Positions 50,796 through 61,276 of a DNA stretch of 64,000 bases are shown here, piece by piece. Both the position numbers and the translations under genes were made by a program. This DNA comes from Rhodanobacter denitrificans. Its GTDB lineage: Bacteria > Pseudomonadota > Gammaproteobacteria > Xanthomonadales > Rhodanobacteraceae. The DNA lies in contig JAFIHF010000008.1 of the NCBI GenBank assembly GCA_017848855.1, positions 17,367 through 81,366 on the forward strand, given 5' to 3'. Within the stretch, counting starts at the first letter, position 1. Each line of letters starts with the position of its first letter. The notes under the pieces were generated by a model. That model did no database searches and had not been told where the DNA came from. It worked only from the letters and a program-made list of their open reading frames with translations.

Positions 50796-51629
50796 TCAGT
50801 GGTGCCGCACGAACGGCACCATCTTGCGCCACATTGCCACCTCGTGCGGCCACTTCGCATCCTTCAGGTAAGGATGGTCCGGGTAGTTGAGCGCCAGCAC
50901 CTGGCGCACCTGGGCGGCCTGCTTGTCCTGGCCCAGCGCGAGGTAGCTGCGGGTGAGGATGGCCAGCGCGTCGCCGGTCTGCGGCGCCTGCTGGTAGTGC
51001 TCGATCACGTACTGCGCGCGGTCGGCGGCGCCGATGTAGACGCGGTTGAACAGGTAGAACTCGGCCACGTTGATCTCGTACTGCGCCAGCACGTTGCGCA
51101 GGTAGATCATGCGCTGGCGCGCGTCGGCGGCGTAGGCGCTGTCGGGGAAGCGGCGCGACAGCTCGGCGAAGTCGTCGAACGACTGCAGGTTGTAGGCCTG
51201 GTCGCGGCGCGACTGCGCCTGCTTGTCGTGCGAGATGCGGTCCATGAAGCCGGTGGTGCGGTCGAAGTTGATCAGGCCGCGCAGGTAATAGGCATAATCC
51301 ACATGCTTGTTGGCCGGATAGGTCTTGATGAAGCGGTTGATCGTCGAATACGCGTCGTCCGACTCGTTGTCCTTGTACTGCGCGTAGGCCAGCTCCAGCT
51401 GGGCCTGCTCGTTGTAGTCGCCGGACGGGAAGCGGGCGATCAGGCGCTGGTAGGCCTTGATCGCCGCGGCGTAGTCCGCGTTCTGCAGCGAGGTGTGCGC
51501 GTTGTTGTACAGCGCGTCCACCGGCATGGTGTCGATGTTGTCGCGCTTGTGGCCGAACAGCGAGCAGGCGCTCATCGTCAGCGCCAGGGCGAGCACGGCG
51601 AGCGTCCTGAGGCAGAACCGGGTGGTCAT
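50796..51629 (-). CDS. bamD: Outer-membrane assembly lipoprotein BamD
   Basis: 277 residues. A lipoprotein signal peptide with lipobox LTMSAC is followed by an all-helical TPR region (about 35-260) including LYNNAHTSLQNADYAAAIKA, YQRLIARFPSG and YPANKHVDYAYYLRGL. BamD binds BamA and BamC in the complex that inserts beta-barrel proteins. The start MTTRFCL gives a standard signal peptide; an ATG 33 bases upstream (51662) would add a non-conserved stretch. It is divergent from rluD, as in E. coli. Confidence 0.92.
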   Translation of the reverse strand: MTTRFCLRTLAVLALALTMSACSLFGHKRDNIDTMPVDALYNNAHTSLQNADYAAAIKAYQRLIARFPSGDYNEQAQLELAYAQYKDNESDDAYSTINRFIKTYPANKHVDYAYYLRGLINFDRTTGFMDRISHDKQAQSRRDQAYNLQSFDDFAELSRRFPDSAYAADARQRMIYLRNVLAQYEINVAEFYLFNRVYIGAADRAQYVIEHYQQAPQTGDALAILTRSYLALGQDKQAAQVRQVLALNYPDHPYLKDAKWPHEVAMWRKMVPFVRHH

Positions 51630-51758
51630 CGGCAGCTTGAGCGAGTCGATAGTTGGACGCATTGGATAAAGGGTTCAGATGTTTGATCGAAAAGGCATGA
51701 TAGCCGAAACCGCCGCCGCCCCGCGGCCTGCCGCCGCCCGCCGCCCGGGAGGCCGCGC

Positions 51759-52733
51759 ATGACCGCGATACGCCACGAAGCCCGGGTGCCGCTGTCCGCG
51801 GCAGGACGCAGGTTCGACCAGGCGCTGGCCGAGTTGTTCCCGGACTACTCGCGCTCGCGCCTCAGCGCTTGGATCAAGTCCGGCGCGGCCACGCTGGACG
51901 GTGCCGCGGTGCCGCCGCGCCAGCTGCTCAAGGGCGGCGAGCAGGTACGGCTGGAAGCCGAGCTGCAAACCGAGGTGGAAAGCGCTCCCGAGGCCATCGC
52001 GCTCGCCATCGTGCACGAGGACGAGCACCTGCTGGTGCTGGACAAGCCCGCCGGCCTGGTGGTGCATCCGGGCGCCGGCAACCCCTCCGGCACCCTGCTC
52101 AACGCGCTGCTGCACCACGACCCGAAGCTGGCCGAGCTGCCGCGCGCCGGCATCGTGCACCGGCTGGACAAGGACACCAGCGGCCTGATGGTGGTGGCCA
52201 AGACCCTGCCCGCGATGACCGCGCTGGTGGAGATGCTGTCGCGCCACGACGTGGAGCGCCAGTACGAGGCCGTGGTGCTGGGCAGCCTCGTCTCCGGCGG
52301 CACCGTGGACGCGCCGATCGGCCGCAGCATGGGCGACCGCCTGCGCCAGGCCGTGCGCGACGAGGAGGGCGGCAAGCACGCCGTCACCCACTACCGCCTG
52401 CGCGAGCGCTTCCGCGCGCATTCGCTGATCCAGTGCAACCTGGAAACCGGCCGCACCCACCAGATCCGCGTGCACCTCACCCACGTCGGCCACCCGCTGG
52501 TGGGCGACCCGCTCTACGGCGGCGGCCTCAAGTTGCCCCGGCGCGCCACGCCGGAACTGGTCGCCGCGTTGCGCGGCTTCCGCCGCCAGGCGCTGCACGC
52601 CGAGCGGCTGGCGTTCGCGCACCCAGTCACCGGCGAACCGCTGGCCTTCACCGCCGAACGTCCCGCCGACATGACCGCGCTGATCGCCGCCCTGCGCGAC
52701 GACCTCGCCGCCCACGGTCACGACGACGATTGA
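51759..52733 (+). CDS. rluD: 23S rRNA pseudouridine synthase RluD
   Basis: 324 residues. N-terminal S4 RNA-binding domain ([20 protein letters not shown]) and a RluA-type catalytic domain with [15 protein letters not shown] (catalytic Asp near residue 140), [27 protein letters not shown] near 228. It makes the pseudouridines at helix 69 of 23S rRNA. The bamD-rluD-pgeF-clpB order matches E. coli yfiO-rluD-yfiH-clpB. Confidence 0.94.
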   Translation: MTAIRHEARVPLSAAGRRFDQALAELFPDYSRSRLSAWIKSGAATLDGAAVPPRQLLKGGEQVRLEAELQTEVESAPEAIALAIVHEDEHLLVLDKPAGLVVHPGAGNPSGTLLNALLHHDPKLAELPRAGIVHRLDKDTSGLMVVAKTLPAMTALVEMLSRHDVERQYEAVVLGSLVSGGTVDAPIGRSMGDRLRQAVRDEEGGKHAVTHYRLRERFRAHSLIQCNLETGRTHQIRVHLTHVGHPLVGDPLYGGGLKLPRRATPELVAALRGFRRQALHAERLAFAHPVTGEPLAFTAERPADMTALIAALRDDLAAHGHDDD

Positions 52734-52857
52734 GCTGCGTGATTCCCTCTCCAGCATGCAGGGGAGGCCGGGGCGGGGTGCTCTCGCCTCGGCATGCGAC
52801 ACGTCCGCGGGTGTGCGAAGCTAGCCGCTTCCCCACCTCCCACCCGCGTCGAAGGAC

Positions 52858-53607
52858 ATGGCCGATACCTGGATCTTCCCCGACTGGCCCGCGCCCGCGC
52901 GCGTGCACGCGGCGGTCAGCACGCGCGACGGCCCCGGCGTCTCCGCACCGCCGTTCGGCCGCTTCAACCTCGGCCTGCGCAGCGGCGAATCCGCCGAGGT
53001 GGTGGACAGCAACCGCAGCGTGCTGCAGCAGGCCATGAACCTGCCCAGCGCGCCGCGCTGGCTGCACCAGGTGCACGGCTGCACCGTGGCCGAACTGGGC
53101 CCGCTGCCCGGCGAACACGAGCCGCAGGCCGACGCCGCCGTCTCGCGCATCCCCGGCACCACGCTCGCGATCCTCACCGCCGACTGCCTGTCGGTGCTGT
53201 TCTGCGCCGACGACGGCAGCACCATCGGCGCCGCCCACGCCGGCTGGCGCGGCCTCGCCGCCGGCGTGCTCGAAGCCACCATCGAGCAGATGCAGCTCGC
53301 GCCGGCGCGCCTGCTGGCGTGGCTGGGGCCGTGTATCGGCGGGGCTTCCTACGAGGTGGGCGAGGAAGTGCGCGCCGCCTTCGTGGAGCATTCCGCCGGC
53401 GCCGCCGCCTGTTTCGCGGCGACACGGCCGGGGCACTGGCATTGCGACCTCGCCGCGCTGGCGCGGCAGCGCTTGGCTGCGGCGGGTGTCCTGCGGGTGC
53501 ATGGGGGAGGCTTCGATACGTTTACTGACGCGCGGTTCTATTCGTATCGGCGGGAGGGGGCGCGAAGTGGGCGGTTTGCCAGTTTGATCTGGCTGGCGGG
53601 CGGCTGA
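52858..53607 (+). CDS. pgeF: Peptidoglycan editing factor / laccase-domain protein
   Basis: 249 residues of the YfiH (PgeF) family. Metal-site blocks: RWLHQVHG (His), ILTADCLSVLFC (Cys) and GAAHAGWRGLAAGV (His), plus WLGPCIGGASYEVGEEV. Formerly called a polyphenol oxidase; E. coli work shows it prevents incorporation of wrong amino acids into cell wall precursors. It lies between rluD and clpB as in other gammaproteobacteria, but is separated from clpB by a repeat element. Confidence 0.9.
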   Translation: MADTWIFPDWPAPARVHAAVSTRDGPGVSAPPFGRFNLGLRSGESAEVVDSNRSVLQQAMNLPSAPRWLHQVHGCTVAELGPLPGEHEPQADAAVSRIPGTTLAILTADCLSVLFCADDGSTIGAAHAGWRGLAAGVLEATIEQMQLAPARLLAWLGPCIGGASYEVGEEVRAAFVEHSAGAAACFAATRPGHWHCDLAALARQRLAAAGVLRVHGGGFDTFTDARFYSYRREGARSGRFASLIWLAGG

Positions 53608-53670
53608 TTATCTGGCGCTGCTCTGTCTCCCTCTCCCCGGCGGGGAGAGGGCTGGGGTGAGGGGCGGGTG

Positions 53671-54306
53671 CTCGCGAAAACCGTTCGATTTCGCAATTGG
53701 GCTCGCCTGCGGCGGGCTTTCGGACGCCTGCCGGCGCCCGAGCTACTTTCTCTTTGCGTGCCCAAAGAGAAAGGGCACCCCGCGGCGGCGCTTGCCGGGC
53801 GTCCTGCCCGGCAAGTCCGTGAGCCGTGGCCGGGCTTTTCGGCCGGGCATCCTGCCCGGTCGAAAAAGCATCGCCGTCCATGGCGATGCCCGCTGCGCGG
53901 CCTTCTCGTCCCCGTCTCACCGCCGCCGAGGGGCCCCGGGAACAGCAGACGCGCATCGTGCGCGCCAGAAGCCAAGGCAAAAGCCGCGGCGCCGCAAACT
54001 TGCGGCGCTGTTGCTCTTTTGAAGAGTGCGCGCTTGGAGCGCGCTGCTTCACCCGGGGCCCCTATGGCGCGGCGGGTGGGTGGAGGAAAGTCCGTCAGGA
54101 TGGCCCGCACGGACGCGGGCCAGTTTTTCGCCGGTACATGGATGTGCCGTCGAAAAACCCCGTAACCCGCCCGCGCACCCGCAGGGCAGGATGCCCGGAG
54201 GGCGCGCCATCGGGGTGGCCTCTCTTTTGGTTCCTTTTCTCTGGCCAAACAGAGAAAAGGAACTCGGGCCGCGGCAGCGGCTCGAAACCGCTTTGAACCT
54301 TGCGCA
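53671..54306. repeat. Long inverted-repeat element, copy II (no protein product)
   Basis: Fills most of the 865-bp gap 53608-54472 between pgeF and clpB. Left end with GCCTGCCGGCGCCCGAG and a stem CTTTCTCTTTG/CAAAGAGAAAG; right end with stem GTTCCTTTTCTCTG/CAGAGAAAAGGAAC at 54230-54263 and AAACCGCTTTGAACC. Internal hairpins match copy I: CTTGCCGGGC/GCCCGGCAAG, TTTTCGGCCGGGC/GCCCGGTCGAAAA, GGCCCGC/GCGGGCC and GTTTTTCG/CGAAAAAC. Short frames within are Arg/Pro-rich and not credible genes. The remainder to 54472 shows no gene and no clear promoter. Confidence 0.75.
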
Positions 54307-54472
54307 GATCAGGAAATGTGCGAAGCCACCCTTCGCCACGCCCAAGGCGAACGCACATTGCGTGAAGCCTTGACGCCCACAAGGCACCCCGCCTGCTTGA
54401 ATCCACAGACGCCACCCGCATCTCAGCGCTCAGTGGCGGCCCGCCCGCCAAAACCTTCGTGGGGAACTACCG

Positions 54473-57073
54473 ATGCGGATGGACAAACTCACCTCGCGTT
54501 TCCAGCAGGCGCTGGCCGACGCGCAGTCGTTGGCCGTGGGCCGCGACCACAACATGCTCGAACCCGCGCACGTGATGGCGGCGCTGCTGGCCCAGCAGGG
54601 CGGTTCGACCGCGCCGCTGCTCACGCACGCGGGCGTCAACGTGCCCGCGCTGCGCCAGCGCGTGAACGAGTTGCTGGACCGCCTGCCCAAGGTCAGCGGG
54701 CAGGAGGGCAATCTCAATGTCGGCAACGACCTCAACCGCCTGCTCAACCTCACCGACAAGCTGGCGCAGCAGCGCGGCGACCAGTTCATCGCCAGCGAGC
54801 TGTTCGTGCTGGCGGCGCTGGAGGACAAGGGCGAGCTGGGCCAGGCGCTGAAGGCCGCGGGCGCAAGCAAGGCGAATCTCGAAGCGGCGATCGAGCAGGT
54901 GCGCGGCGGCGAGAAGGTGCAGAGCGAGAGCGCCGAGGACCAGCGCCAAGCGCTGCAGAAGTACTGCATCGACCTCACCGGGCGCGCCGAGTCGGGCAAG
55001 CTCGATCCGGTGATCGGCCGCGACGAGGAGATCCGCCGCACCATCCAGGTGCTGCAGCGGCGCACCAAGAACAACCCGGTGCTGATCGGCGAACCCGGCG
55101 TGGGCAAGACCGCGATCGTGGAAGGCCTGGCCCAGCGCATCGTCAAGGGCGAGGTGCCCGAGGGCCTGCGCGACCGCCGCGTGCTGGCGCTGGACATGGG
55201 CGCGCTGATCGCCGGCGCGAAGTTCCGCGGCGAGTTCGAGGAACGCCTCAAGGCGGTGCTCAACGATCTCGCCAAGAACGAAGGCCAGATCATCTTGTTC
55301 ATCGACGAGCTGCACACGATGGTCGGCGCCGGCAAGGCCGAGGGCGCGATGGACGCAGGCAACATGCTCAAGCCCGCGCTGGCGCGCGGCGAGCTGCACT
55401 GCATCGGCGCCACCACGCTGGACGAGTACCGCCAGTACATCGAGAAGGACGCCGCGCTGGAGCGCCGCTTCCAGAAGGTGTTCGTGGGCGAGCCCTCGGT
55501 GGAGGACACCATCGCGATCCTGCGCGGGCTGAAGGAACGCTACGCCGTGCATCACGGCGTGGAGATCACCGACCCGGCGATCGTCGCCGCGGCCACGCTG
55601 TCGAACCGCTACATCACCGACCGCCAGTTGCCCGACAAGGCCATCGACCTGATGGACGAGGCGGCCTCGCGCATCCGCATGGAGATCGACTCCAAGCCGG
55701 AGGAACTCGATCGCCTCGAACGCCGGCTGATCCAGCTGAAGATCCAGCGCGAGATGCTGAAGAAGGAGAAGGACAGCGAATCCAAGCAGCGCCTCGCCGA
55801 CCTGGAAACCGACATCGCCAAGCAGGAGCGCGAGTTCTCCGACTTGAACGAGGTGTGGAAGTCGGAGAAGGCCGCGCTGCAGGGCACCACCAAGGTGAAG
55901 GAGCAGATCGAGCAGGCGCGGCTGGAGCTGGATGCGGCGCAGCGTCGGCAGGACTACGCGAAGATGAGCGAGATCCAGTACGGCAAGCTGCCGGAGCTGG
56001 AGAAGCAGCTTGCCGCCGCGCAGGCCGCCGAGCAGAAGGGCGAGTTCAAGCTGGTGCAGGACAAGGTCACCGCCGAGGAGATCGCCGAGGTGGTGGCGCG
56101 CTGGACCGGCATTCCGGTGGCGAAGATGCTCGAAGGCGAGCGCGAGAAGCTGCTGCACATGGAGGACGAGCTGCACCAGCGCGTGGTGGGCCAGGACGAA
56201 GCGGTGCGCGCGGTGTCCGACGCGGTGCGCCGCGCGCGCGCGGGGCTGTCCGACCCGAATCGGCCCAGCGGCTCCTTCCTGTTCCTCGGCCCCACCGGCG
56301 TGGGCAAGACCGAGCTGTGCAAGGCGCTGGCCGAGTTCCTGTTCGACACCACCGACGCGATGGTGCGCATCGACATGAGCGAGTTCATGGAGAAGCACGC
56401 CGTGAGCCGCCTGGTCGGCGCGCCCCCGGGCTACGTGGGCTACGAGGAAGGCGGCTACCTCACCGAGGCCGTGCGCCGTCGTCCGTACAGCGTGATCCTG
56501 CTGGACGAAGTGGAGAAGGCGCACCCGGACGTGTTCAACATCCTGCTGCAGGTGCTGGACGACGGCCGCCTCACCGACGGCCAGGGCCGCACGGTGGACT
56601 TCCGCAACACCGTGATCGTGATGACCTCCAACCTCGGCTCGCAGCTGATCCAGGAGGCCGCCAGCGAAGGCGGGGCGGGCGATTCGGAAGCGGACTACCT
56701 GCAGATGAAGGCCGCGGTGCTCGGCGTGGTGCAGGCGCACTTCCGCCCCGAGTTCATCAACCGCCTCGACGAGATCGTGGTGTTCCGCCCGCTGCAGAAG
56801 GCGCAGATCCGCCGCATCGCGCTGATCCAGCTCACCGCGCTGGAGAAGCGCCTCGCCGAGCGCCAGCTGAAGCTGGAGATCAGCGAGAAGGCGCTGGACC
56901 TGCTCGGCAACGTGGGCTTCGACCCGGTGTACGGCGCGCGGCCGCTGAAGCGCGCGATCCAGCAGCAGCTGGAGAACCCGCTGGCGAAGGAGATCCTGGA
57001 AGGCCGCTACGCGCCGGGCAGCACCATCGCGGTGGATGCGAGCGGCGGGCACCTGGCGTTCCGGCCGGGCTGA
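54473..57073 (+). CDS. clpB: ATP-dependent disaggregase ClpB
   Basis: 866 residues, the normal ClpB length. N-domain (1-145), first AAA+ domain with Walker A GEPGVGKT near residue 206 and Walker [11 protein letters not shown], the middle coiled-coil domain (about 405-525) that marks ClpB, and a second AAA+ domain with GPTGVGKTE near 606 and [16 protein letters not shown]. It works with DnaK to rescue aggregated proteins after heat stress. A sigma-32 promoter could be expected upstream, but I could not fix one in the 165 bp after the repeat. Confidence 0.96.
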   Translation: MRMDKLTSRFQQALADAQSLAVGRDHNMLEPAHVMAALLAQQGGSTAPLLTHAGVNVPALRQRVNELLDRLPKVSGQEGNLNVGNDLNRLLNLTDKLAQQRGDQFIASELFVLAALEDKGELGQALKAAGASKANLEAAIEQVRGGEKVQSESAEDQRQALQKYCIDLTGRAESGKLDPVIGRDEEIRRTIQVLQRRTKNNPVLIGEPGVGKTAIVEGLAQRIVKGEVPEGLRDRRVLALDMGALIAGAKFRGEFEERLKAVLNDLAKNEGQIILFIDELHTMVGAGKAEGAMDAGNMLKPALARGELHCIGATTLDEYRQYIEKDAALERRFQKVFVGEPSVEDTIAILRGLKERYAVHHGVEITDPAIVAAATLSNRYITDRQLPDKAIDLMDEAASRIRMEIDSKPEELDRLERRLIQLKIQREMLKKEKDSESKQRLADLETDIAKQEREFSDLNEVWKSEKAALQGTTKVKEQIEQARLELDAAQRRQDYAKMSEIQYGKLPELEKQLAAAQAAEQKGEFKLVQDKVTAEEIAEVVARWTGIPVAKMLEGEREKLLHMEDELHQRVVGQDEAVRAVSDAVRRARAGLSDPNRPSGSFLFLGPTGVGKTELCKALAEFLFDTTDAMVRIDMSEFMEKHAVSRLVGAPPGYVGYEEGGYLTEAVRRRPYSVILLDEVEKAHPDVFNILLQVLDDGRLTDGQGRTVDFRNTVIVMTSNLGSQLIQEAASEGGAGDSEADYLQMKAAVLGVVQAHFRPEFINRLDEIVVFRPLQKAQIRRIALIQLTALEKRLAERQLKLEISEKALDLLGNVGFDPVYGARPLKRAIQQQLENPLAKEILEGRYAPGSTIAVDASGGHLAFRPG

Positions 57074-57108
57074 TCGATGCTCAAGGCTCAAGCGGCCTCC
57101 AACCCGTC

Positions 57109-57128
57109 ATTCCAGCGCAAGCTGGAAT
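57109..57128. repeat. dRS3-like short palindrome
   Basis: ATTCCAGC-GCAA-GCTGGAAT, within CGTCATTCCAGCGCAAGCTG. It resembles the dispersed ATTCC...GGAAT repeats (dRS3 in Neisseria and similar in xanthomonads) that often serve as integration targets for filamentous phages. It lies 36 bp after clpB, at the start of a 1-kb gene-free stretch. Confidence 0.6.
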
Positions 57129-57340
57129 CCAGTGCCTCTGGCGCATGATGAAAGTCGCTGGATCCCGGCTTGCGCTCACTGGTGTCCGGAATATTCGATG
57201 TTCCAGTTCGCAGGCTCCAGGCACCGCAGGCTCTCGCCTTGAACGACGAAGCCGAGCGACTCGCATTCGGGAAGGTGCTGGTTGGTGAATCCCTCTCCCT
57301 CCGGGAGAGGGATGGGGTAGGGGCTCTTGCTTCTGCGTTA

Positions 57341-57900
57341 TCGCGAGCGACAAAGCGGTTTCGTGCCGCTGCCGCGGCCCGAGTTCCTTTCTCTTTGCGT
57401 GGCCAAAGAGAAAGGAACCAAAGAGAAAGGCCACCCCGCGGCGACGCTTTCCGTCCATCCATGGACGGAAAGTCCGTGAGTCGGGGCCGGGCTTTTCGAG
57501 CGGGCTCCTGCCTGCGCGAAAAGGCGAGCCCATCCATGGACTCGCCCGCTGCGCGGCCTCCTCGTCCCCGCCTCACCGTCGCCGAGGGGCCCCGGGAAAA
57601 GCAGCGCGCTCCTGCGCGCAGAAGCAACAGCCAGAGCAAAGCCAAGCAAAGCGAAGCGCCGCAAGGTTTGGCCCCTCGGTTTCCAGATACGTCGCGGTGT
57701 GGCCGCGTTGGAGGACGTGGCGACGAGCGTAGATCCAACGTCCTCGACACAGCGGGCTTGTAGGGTCGGCGGATTGACTAGGCCATTTCTCTTGGTTACT
57801 TCTCTTTGGGCCAGCAAAGAGAAGTGACTCGGGCGCCGGCAGGCGGCCGAAAGCCCGCCGCAGGCGAGCCAAGGTGCGGAATCCAATGGTTCTCGCGAGC
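57341..57900. repeat. Long inverted-repeat element, copy III (asymmetric, no protein product)
   Basis: Lies in the gene-free stretch 57074-58077. Left end with 15-bp stem GTTCCTTTCTCTTTG/CAAAGAGAAAGGAAC at 57383-57418; right end with stem at 57795-57828 (one G-T pair) and GGCGCCGGCAGGCGGCCGAA. The left half carries the TTTTCG/CGAAAA and CGAGCCCATCC hairpins. The right half lacks the GGCCCGC and GTTTTTCG modules and instead holds about 120 bp of other sequence (about 57660-57780), so this copy is rearranged. The flanks 57129-57340 and 57901-58012 show no gene. Confidence 0.72.
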
Positions 57901-58012
57901 ACCCGTCCCGGAGGGAGAGGAGAGCAGATCACCGGCGAAATATTCCGGACAGCGGTGGGCTTGGCCGGGATGACGGCACTGAAGTTCGAGGCATTGCGGA
58001 TAATGACGGCAC

Positions 58013-58052
58013 ACTGAAAACGAAGAACCCCGGCGCGCGCCGGGGTTCTTCG
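58013..58052 (-). terminator. Intrinsic terminator of the TonB-dependent receptor gene
   Basis: A perfect 16-bp self-complementary block CGAAGAACCCCGGCGC and its inverse at 58021-58052, followed on the minus strand by TTTTC. It lies 25 bp after the receptor stop. Confidence 0.85.
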
Positions 58053-58077
58053 TTGTGCATGGTCGGGTGCCGCTTCG

Positions 58078-60585
58078 TTACCAGCTGTAGCGCACCTTGC
58101 CATAGGCGTAGGCGCCGTTGTAGCCGAACGGCGAGAACGTGGAGTAGGGCAGGGTGCCGTTGTTGGTGTTGTTCGCGATGTTCTTGTCGGGGTGCACGTT
58201 CAGCGCGTTGTCCACGCCCAGGGTGAAGGTCCAGTGCTGCCAGCGGTAGTTGCCGGCGAGGTCGAGTATCCACTTCGGGCTGAAGGTCTGGTCGACGATG
58301 CCCTTGTCGGGGTTGTAGCTGGCGAGGCTGCTCACGTAGCTGGTGTAGCGGCCGTAGCGGGTCAGCGTGCCGGTGAAGCCCCAGTTGCCGATGTCGTACT
58401 GCTCGTTCCAGATCAGCTTGCTGCGCGGCGAGGAGTTGGCGAGGTAGCCCTTGATGTCCTGCCGGCTCAGGCGCGCGAAGCCGACCACGCCCAGCGTGTC
58501 CAGCACCGCCGGGTTCGGCTTGACGCTGGTGACCTTGTTCTGGTTGTAGTTCGCGGTGAGCGTGCTGGTCAGCGTGCCGGCGTCGCCGAAGTTGGCCAGG
58601 TAGCTGCCCACGAAATCCACGCCGCGGGTGCGCGTGTCGGCCGCGTTGGTGAAGTAGTTGACGCTGGCGTAGTCGAGGTTGGCGATGCCGTTGGCGGCGA
58701 GGTAGCCGACCACCGCCGGCGTGGTGGTGGAGATGGCGCCGGACAGCGCGATGCGGTTGCTGATGTCGATCTGGTAGAGGTCGAGGCTGAGGTTCAGTGC
58801 ATTGGTGGGGCTCCACACCGCGCCCACGGTGAAGTTCTTCGACTTCTCGGGCTTCAGCGGTTCGGCGCCGAGCAGGCTGGCGATCGGGCTGCCCACCGGC
58901 ACCAGGCCGCGGTTGTAGATGCCGGCGGGCAGGCCCGGCAGCGCGCCGTTGCCGTAGAACAGCGAGGAGATCTGCGAGAAGTATTCCTGCCCCAGCGCCG
59001 GCGCGCGGAAGCCGGTGGAGGCGCTGCCGCGCAGCGCGAAGCTGTCGGTGAAGTCGTAACGCGCCGACAGCGCGCCCGAGGTGGTGTTGCCGAAGTCGGA
59101 ATAGTCCTCGTGGCGCACCGCCAGCGAGGCGCCCAGCTTGTCGGTGAGGTTGGTTTCGAAGTCGATGTACTCGGCCACGTCGTGGCGCGAGGCGTTCACC
59201 GCGTTGGCCGGCTGCCAGCCGGCGAAGCCCTGCGCGCCGCCGGGCTTGCCCGAGGTGCCCACGTACCAGGACGGCAGTTCGCCCGCGACGATCTGGTAGC
59301 CCTGGCGCAGGTATTCGGCGCCGAAGGCCACGGTGACGGCGTTCGGCAGCCAGCCGACCTGGAGGTCCTTGGCGACGTCGACGTCGAAGGACTGCTGGGT
59401 GGCCTTGAGGATGCCGTCGCGGAACACGGTCGGCGTGCTGCCGAAATCGTTGAGGTAGGCGTAGTTCATGCTGTGGCGCGTCTGGTAGCCGACGCGGTTG
59501 CCGCCGGCGTTGGCCGAGACGTCCCAGCGCCAGCCGCCCTGCGTGCCGCGCAGGCCGGCGACCAGCGACTGGTCGGTGGAGTCGGCGCGCTCCAGCGGCA
59601 GGAAGCCGTCGGGGTAGACCGAGGCCATCAGCGGGTTGTTCGGCTTCGGGCTGTTCAGGCCGTAGCGGAAGAACGCCGGCGAGGTGCTGCGGCGGCGGCC
59701 GTAGTGGCCGAACGCGTAGAACTCCACGTTCGGCGCGATCTCGTACTGCGCGTTGAGCAGCACGTTGTGGCTGTGCACGTCGGGGTCGCCCTGGCGGAAG
59801 TTCACGCCCAGCGCGGCCCAGGCCGGCGAGCGGTTGTCCGGGCCGGCGCGGTTGGTGTGGTCCTCGTTGCCGCTTTCCAGCGCGAGGCGCAGCCAGCCGC
59901 GGTCGTTGCCGAGCGGGATACCGAAGTTCGCCGAACCCAGCCACTGCCGGCCGTCGCCGGCGGAATACTGGCCGCCGCTCACTTCCACGTCGCCGCCCTT
60001 GGCGCCCTTCTTCAGGATCACGTTGATCACGCCGGCGATCGCGTCGGAGCCGTACTGCGCCGAGGCGCCGTCGCGCAGCACCTCGATGTGGTCGATCGCC
60101 GTGAGCGGGATGGTGTTCAAGTCCACCGGCTGCGAGCCGCGGCCGATCACGCCGTTGTTGAGCAGGATCGCACCGGGGTGCCAGCGCTTGCCGTTCACCA
60201 GCACCAGCACCTGGTCGGGCGACAGGCCGCGCAGCTGGGCCGGGCGCTGGGTGTCGGCGGTGTCGGCCGCGGCCGGACGCGGGAAGTTCAGCGAGGGGAT
60301 GATGCGCGCCAGCGCGGTGGGCAGGTCGGTGGTGCCGGTCTGCTGCAGCACCTGGGCGGAGACCACGTCGATCGGCGTCAGCGAGCTGCTGACGGTGCGG
60401 TCGCTGGAACGGGTGCCGGTGACGATCACCGTCTGCAGCTGCTTGGCCTTGGCGTTCGCGGCGGCTGCTGTGTTGGTACTCGTGGTCGTGCCGGTGTTGT
60501 CCTGGGCGGCGGCGGTGCCGGCGAGCGCCAGCAGCACGGCGGCAGCCAGCGCGGAGGGTAGAAGGGTGCGATGCGGCTTGTTCAT
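58078..60585 (-). CDS. TonB-dependent outer-membrane receptor
   Basis: 835 residues. Signal peptide (1-27), a low-complexity Thr/Asn/Ala stretch, a TonB-box-like LQTVIVTGTR near residue 50, a plug domain (LRGLSPDQVLVLVNGKRWHP, IDHIEVLRDGASAQYGSDAIAGVINVILKKG) and a 22-strand barrel ending in an aromatic residue (GKVRYSW), as needed for BAM assembly. The RWHPG in the plug and the barrel style resemble the iron/complex-carbohydrate receptors expanded in this group; the ligand is unknown. No transporter gene is adjacent. Confidence 0.93.
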   Translation of the reverse strand: MNKPHRTLLPSALAAAVLLALAGTAAAQDNTGTTTSTNTAAAANAKAKQLQTVIVTGTRSSDRTVSSSLTPIDVVSAQVLQQTGTTDLPTALARIIPSLNFPRPAAADTADTQRPAQLRGLSPDQVLVLVNGKRWHPGAILLNNGVIGRGSQPVDLNTIPLTAIDHIEVLRDGASAQYGSDAIAGVINVILKKGAKGGDVEVSGGQYSAGDGRQWLGSANFGIPLGNDRGWLRLALESGNEDHTNRAGPDNRSPAWAALGVNFRQGDPDVHSHNVLLNAQYEIAPNVEFYAFGHYGRRRSTSPAFFRYGLNSPKPNNPLMASVYPDGFLPLERADSTDQSLVAGLRGTQGGWRWDVSANAGGNRVGYQTRHSMNYAYLNDFGSTPTVFRDGILKATQQSFDVDVAKDLQVGWLPNAVTVAFGAEYLRQGYQIVAGELPSWYVGTSGKPGGAQGFAGWQPANAVNASRHDVAEYIDFETNLTDKLGASLAVRHEDYSDFGNTTSGALSARYDFTDSFALRGSASTGFRAPALGQEYFSQISSLFYGNGALPGLPAGIYNRGLVPVGSPIASLLGAEPLKPEKSKNFTVGAVWSPTNALNLSLDLYQIDISNRIALSGAISTTTPAVVGYLAANGIANLDYASVNYFTNAADTRTRGVDFVGSYLANFGDAGTLTSTLTANYNQNKVTSVKPNPAVLDTLGVVGFARLSRQDIKGYLANSSPRSKLIWNEQYDIGNWGFTGTLTRYGRYTSYVSSLASYNPDKGIVDQTFSPKWILDLAGNYRWQHWTFTLGVDNALNVHPDKNIANNTNNGTLPYSTFSPFGYNGAYAYGKVRYSW

Positions 60586-60873
60586 GGTGTCTCCCTGGGA
60601 AAGGATTTGTGCGGCGCAATAGCCGCAGGCTAGTGCCGGATGTGCTGATCGTCAATAGCCGTATAGACGTCCAAATGAAACAGCTTGCGCGTGCCTTGGC
60701 GTGTCGCGTGCGGTCATGCGGATGGCCCCTGTTGCCAAGCCTGCCGCGATGCGCGCCCGGCTGTCCATGCGCCATATGACGCATTGAAATGCGGGGGCGC
60801 GGCCCGAATAATGGGATGCTGCCGCGTCGCCGGCCCGGTCCGGGCGACGCGGGCCGGCAGTCACGGAGTACCC

Positions 60874-61182
60874 ATGCCCATCTACGAATTCGAATGCAGC
60901 CAGTGCGGCCACCGCTACGACCGCCTGCAGAAACTGTCCGACGCCGATCCCGTCGATTGCCCCGAATGCGGCGCGCCCAAGGTGCGCCGCCGCGTGAGCG
61001 CGCCCTCGTTCCGGCTGGCCGGCGGCGGCTGGTACGAGACCGACTTCAAGAAGGACGGCGACAAGAAGCGCAACCTCGCCGGCGACGGCGGCGCCGCCGC
61101 GGCGCCGGCTGCGGCGGCTGCTCCCGCGCCTGCGCCCGCCGCGGCGCCGGCCGCCAGTTCCCCGACGAGCGGCACAAGCTGA
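60874..61182 (+). CDS. FmdB-family zinc-ribbon protein
   Basis: 102 residues. MPIYEFECSQCGHRYDRLQK and VDCPECGAPKVRRRVSAPSF give a CxxC...CxxC zinc ribbon, the FmdB/CxxC-CxxC-SSSS family. The C-terminal half is an Ala/Pro tail and is probably disordered. The family is often near aspS, as here, and is thought to be a small regulatory protein; the exact role is unknown. The start at 60874 begins the conserved domain. Confidence 0.9.
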   Translation: MPIYEFECSQCGHRYDRLQKLSDADPVDCPECGAPKVRRRVSAPSFRLAGGGWYETDFKKDGDKKRNLAGDGGAAAAPAAAAAPAPAPAAAPAASSPTSGTS

Positions 61183-61276
61183 ATCGCCGCATGCCGGGCC
61201 GCTCGGCAGGCGCTATCCGCCTGTTGGCGGCTCGGTTAATTTGGCGGCACCACCACCACTGGCATGCAGGGCCGTC

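Noticed and set aside
54316-57288. A ~990-codon plus-strand frame overlapping clpB
   Set aside because: Out-of-frame shadow of clpB, with Arg/Ala/Gly-rich composition and no domain.
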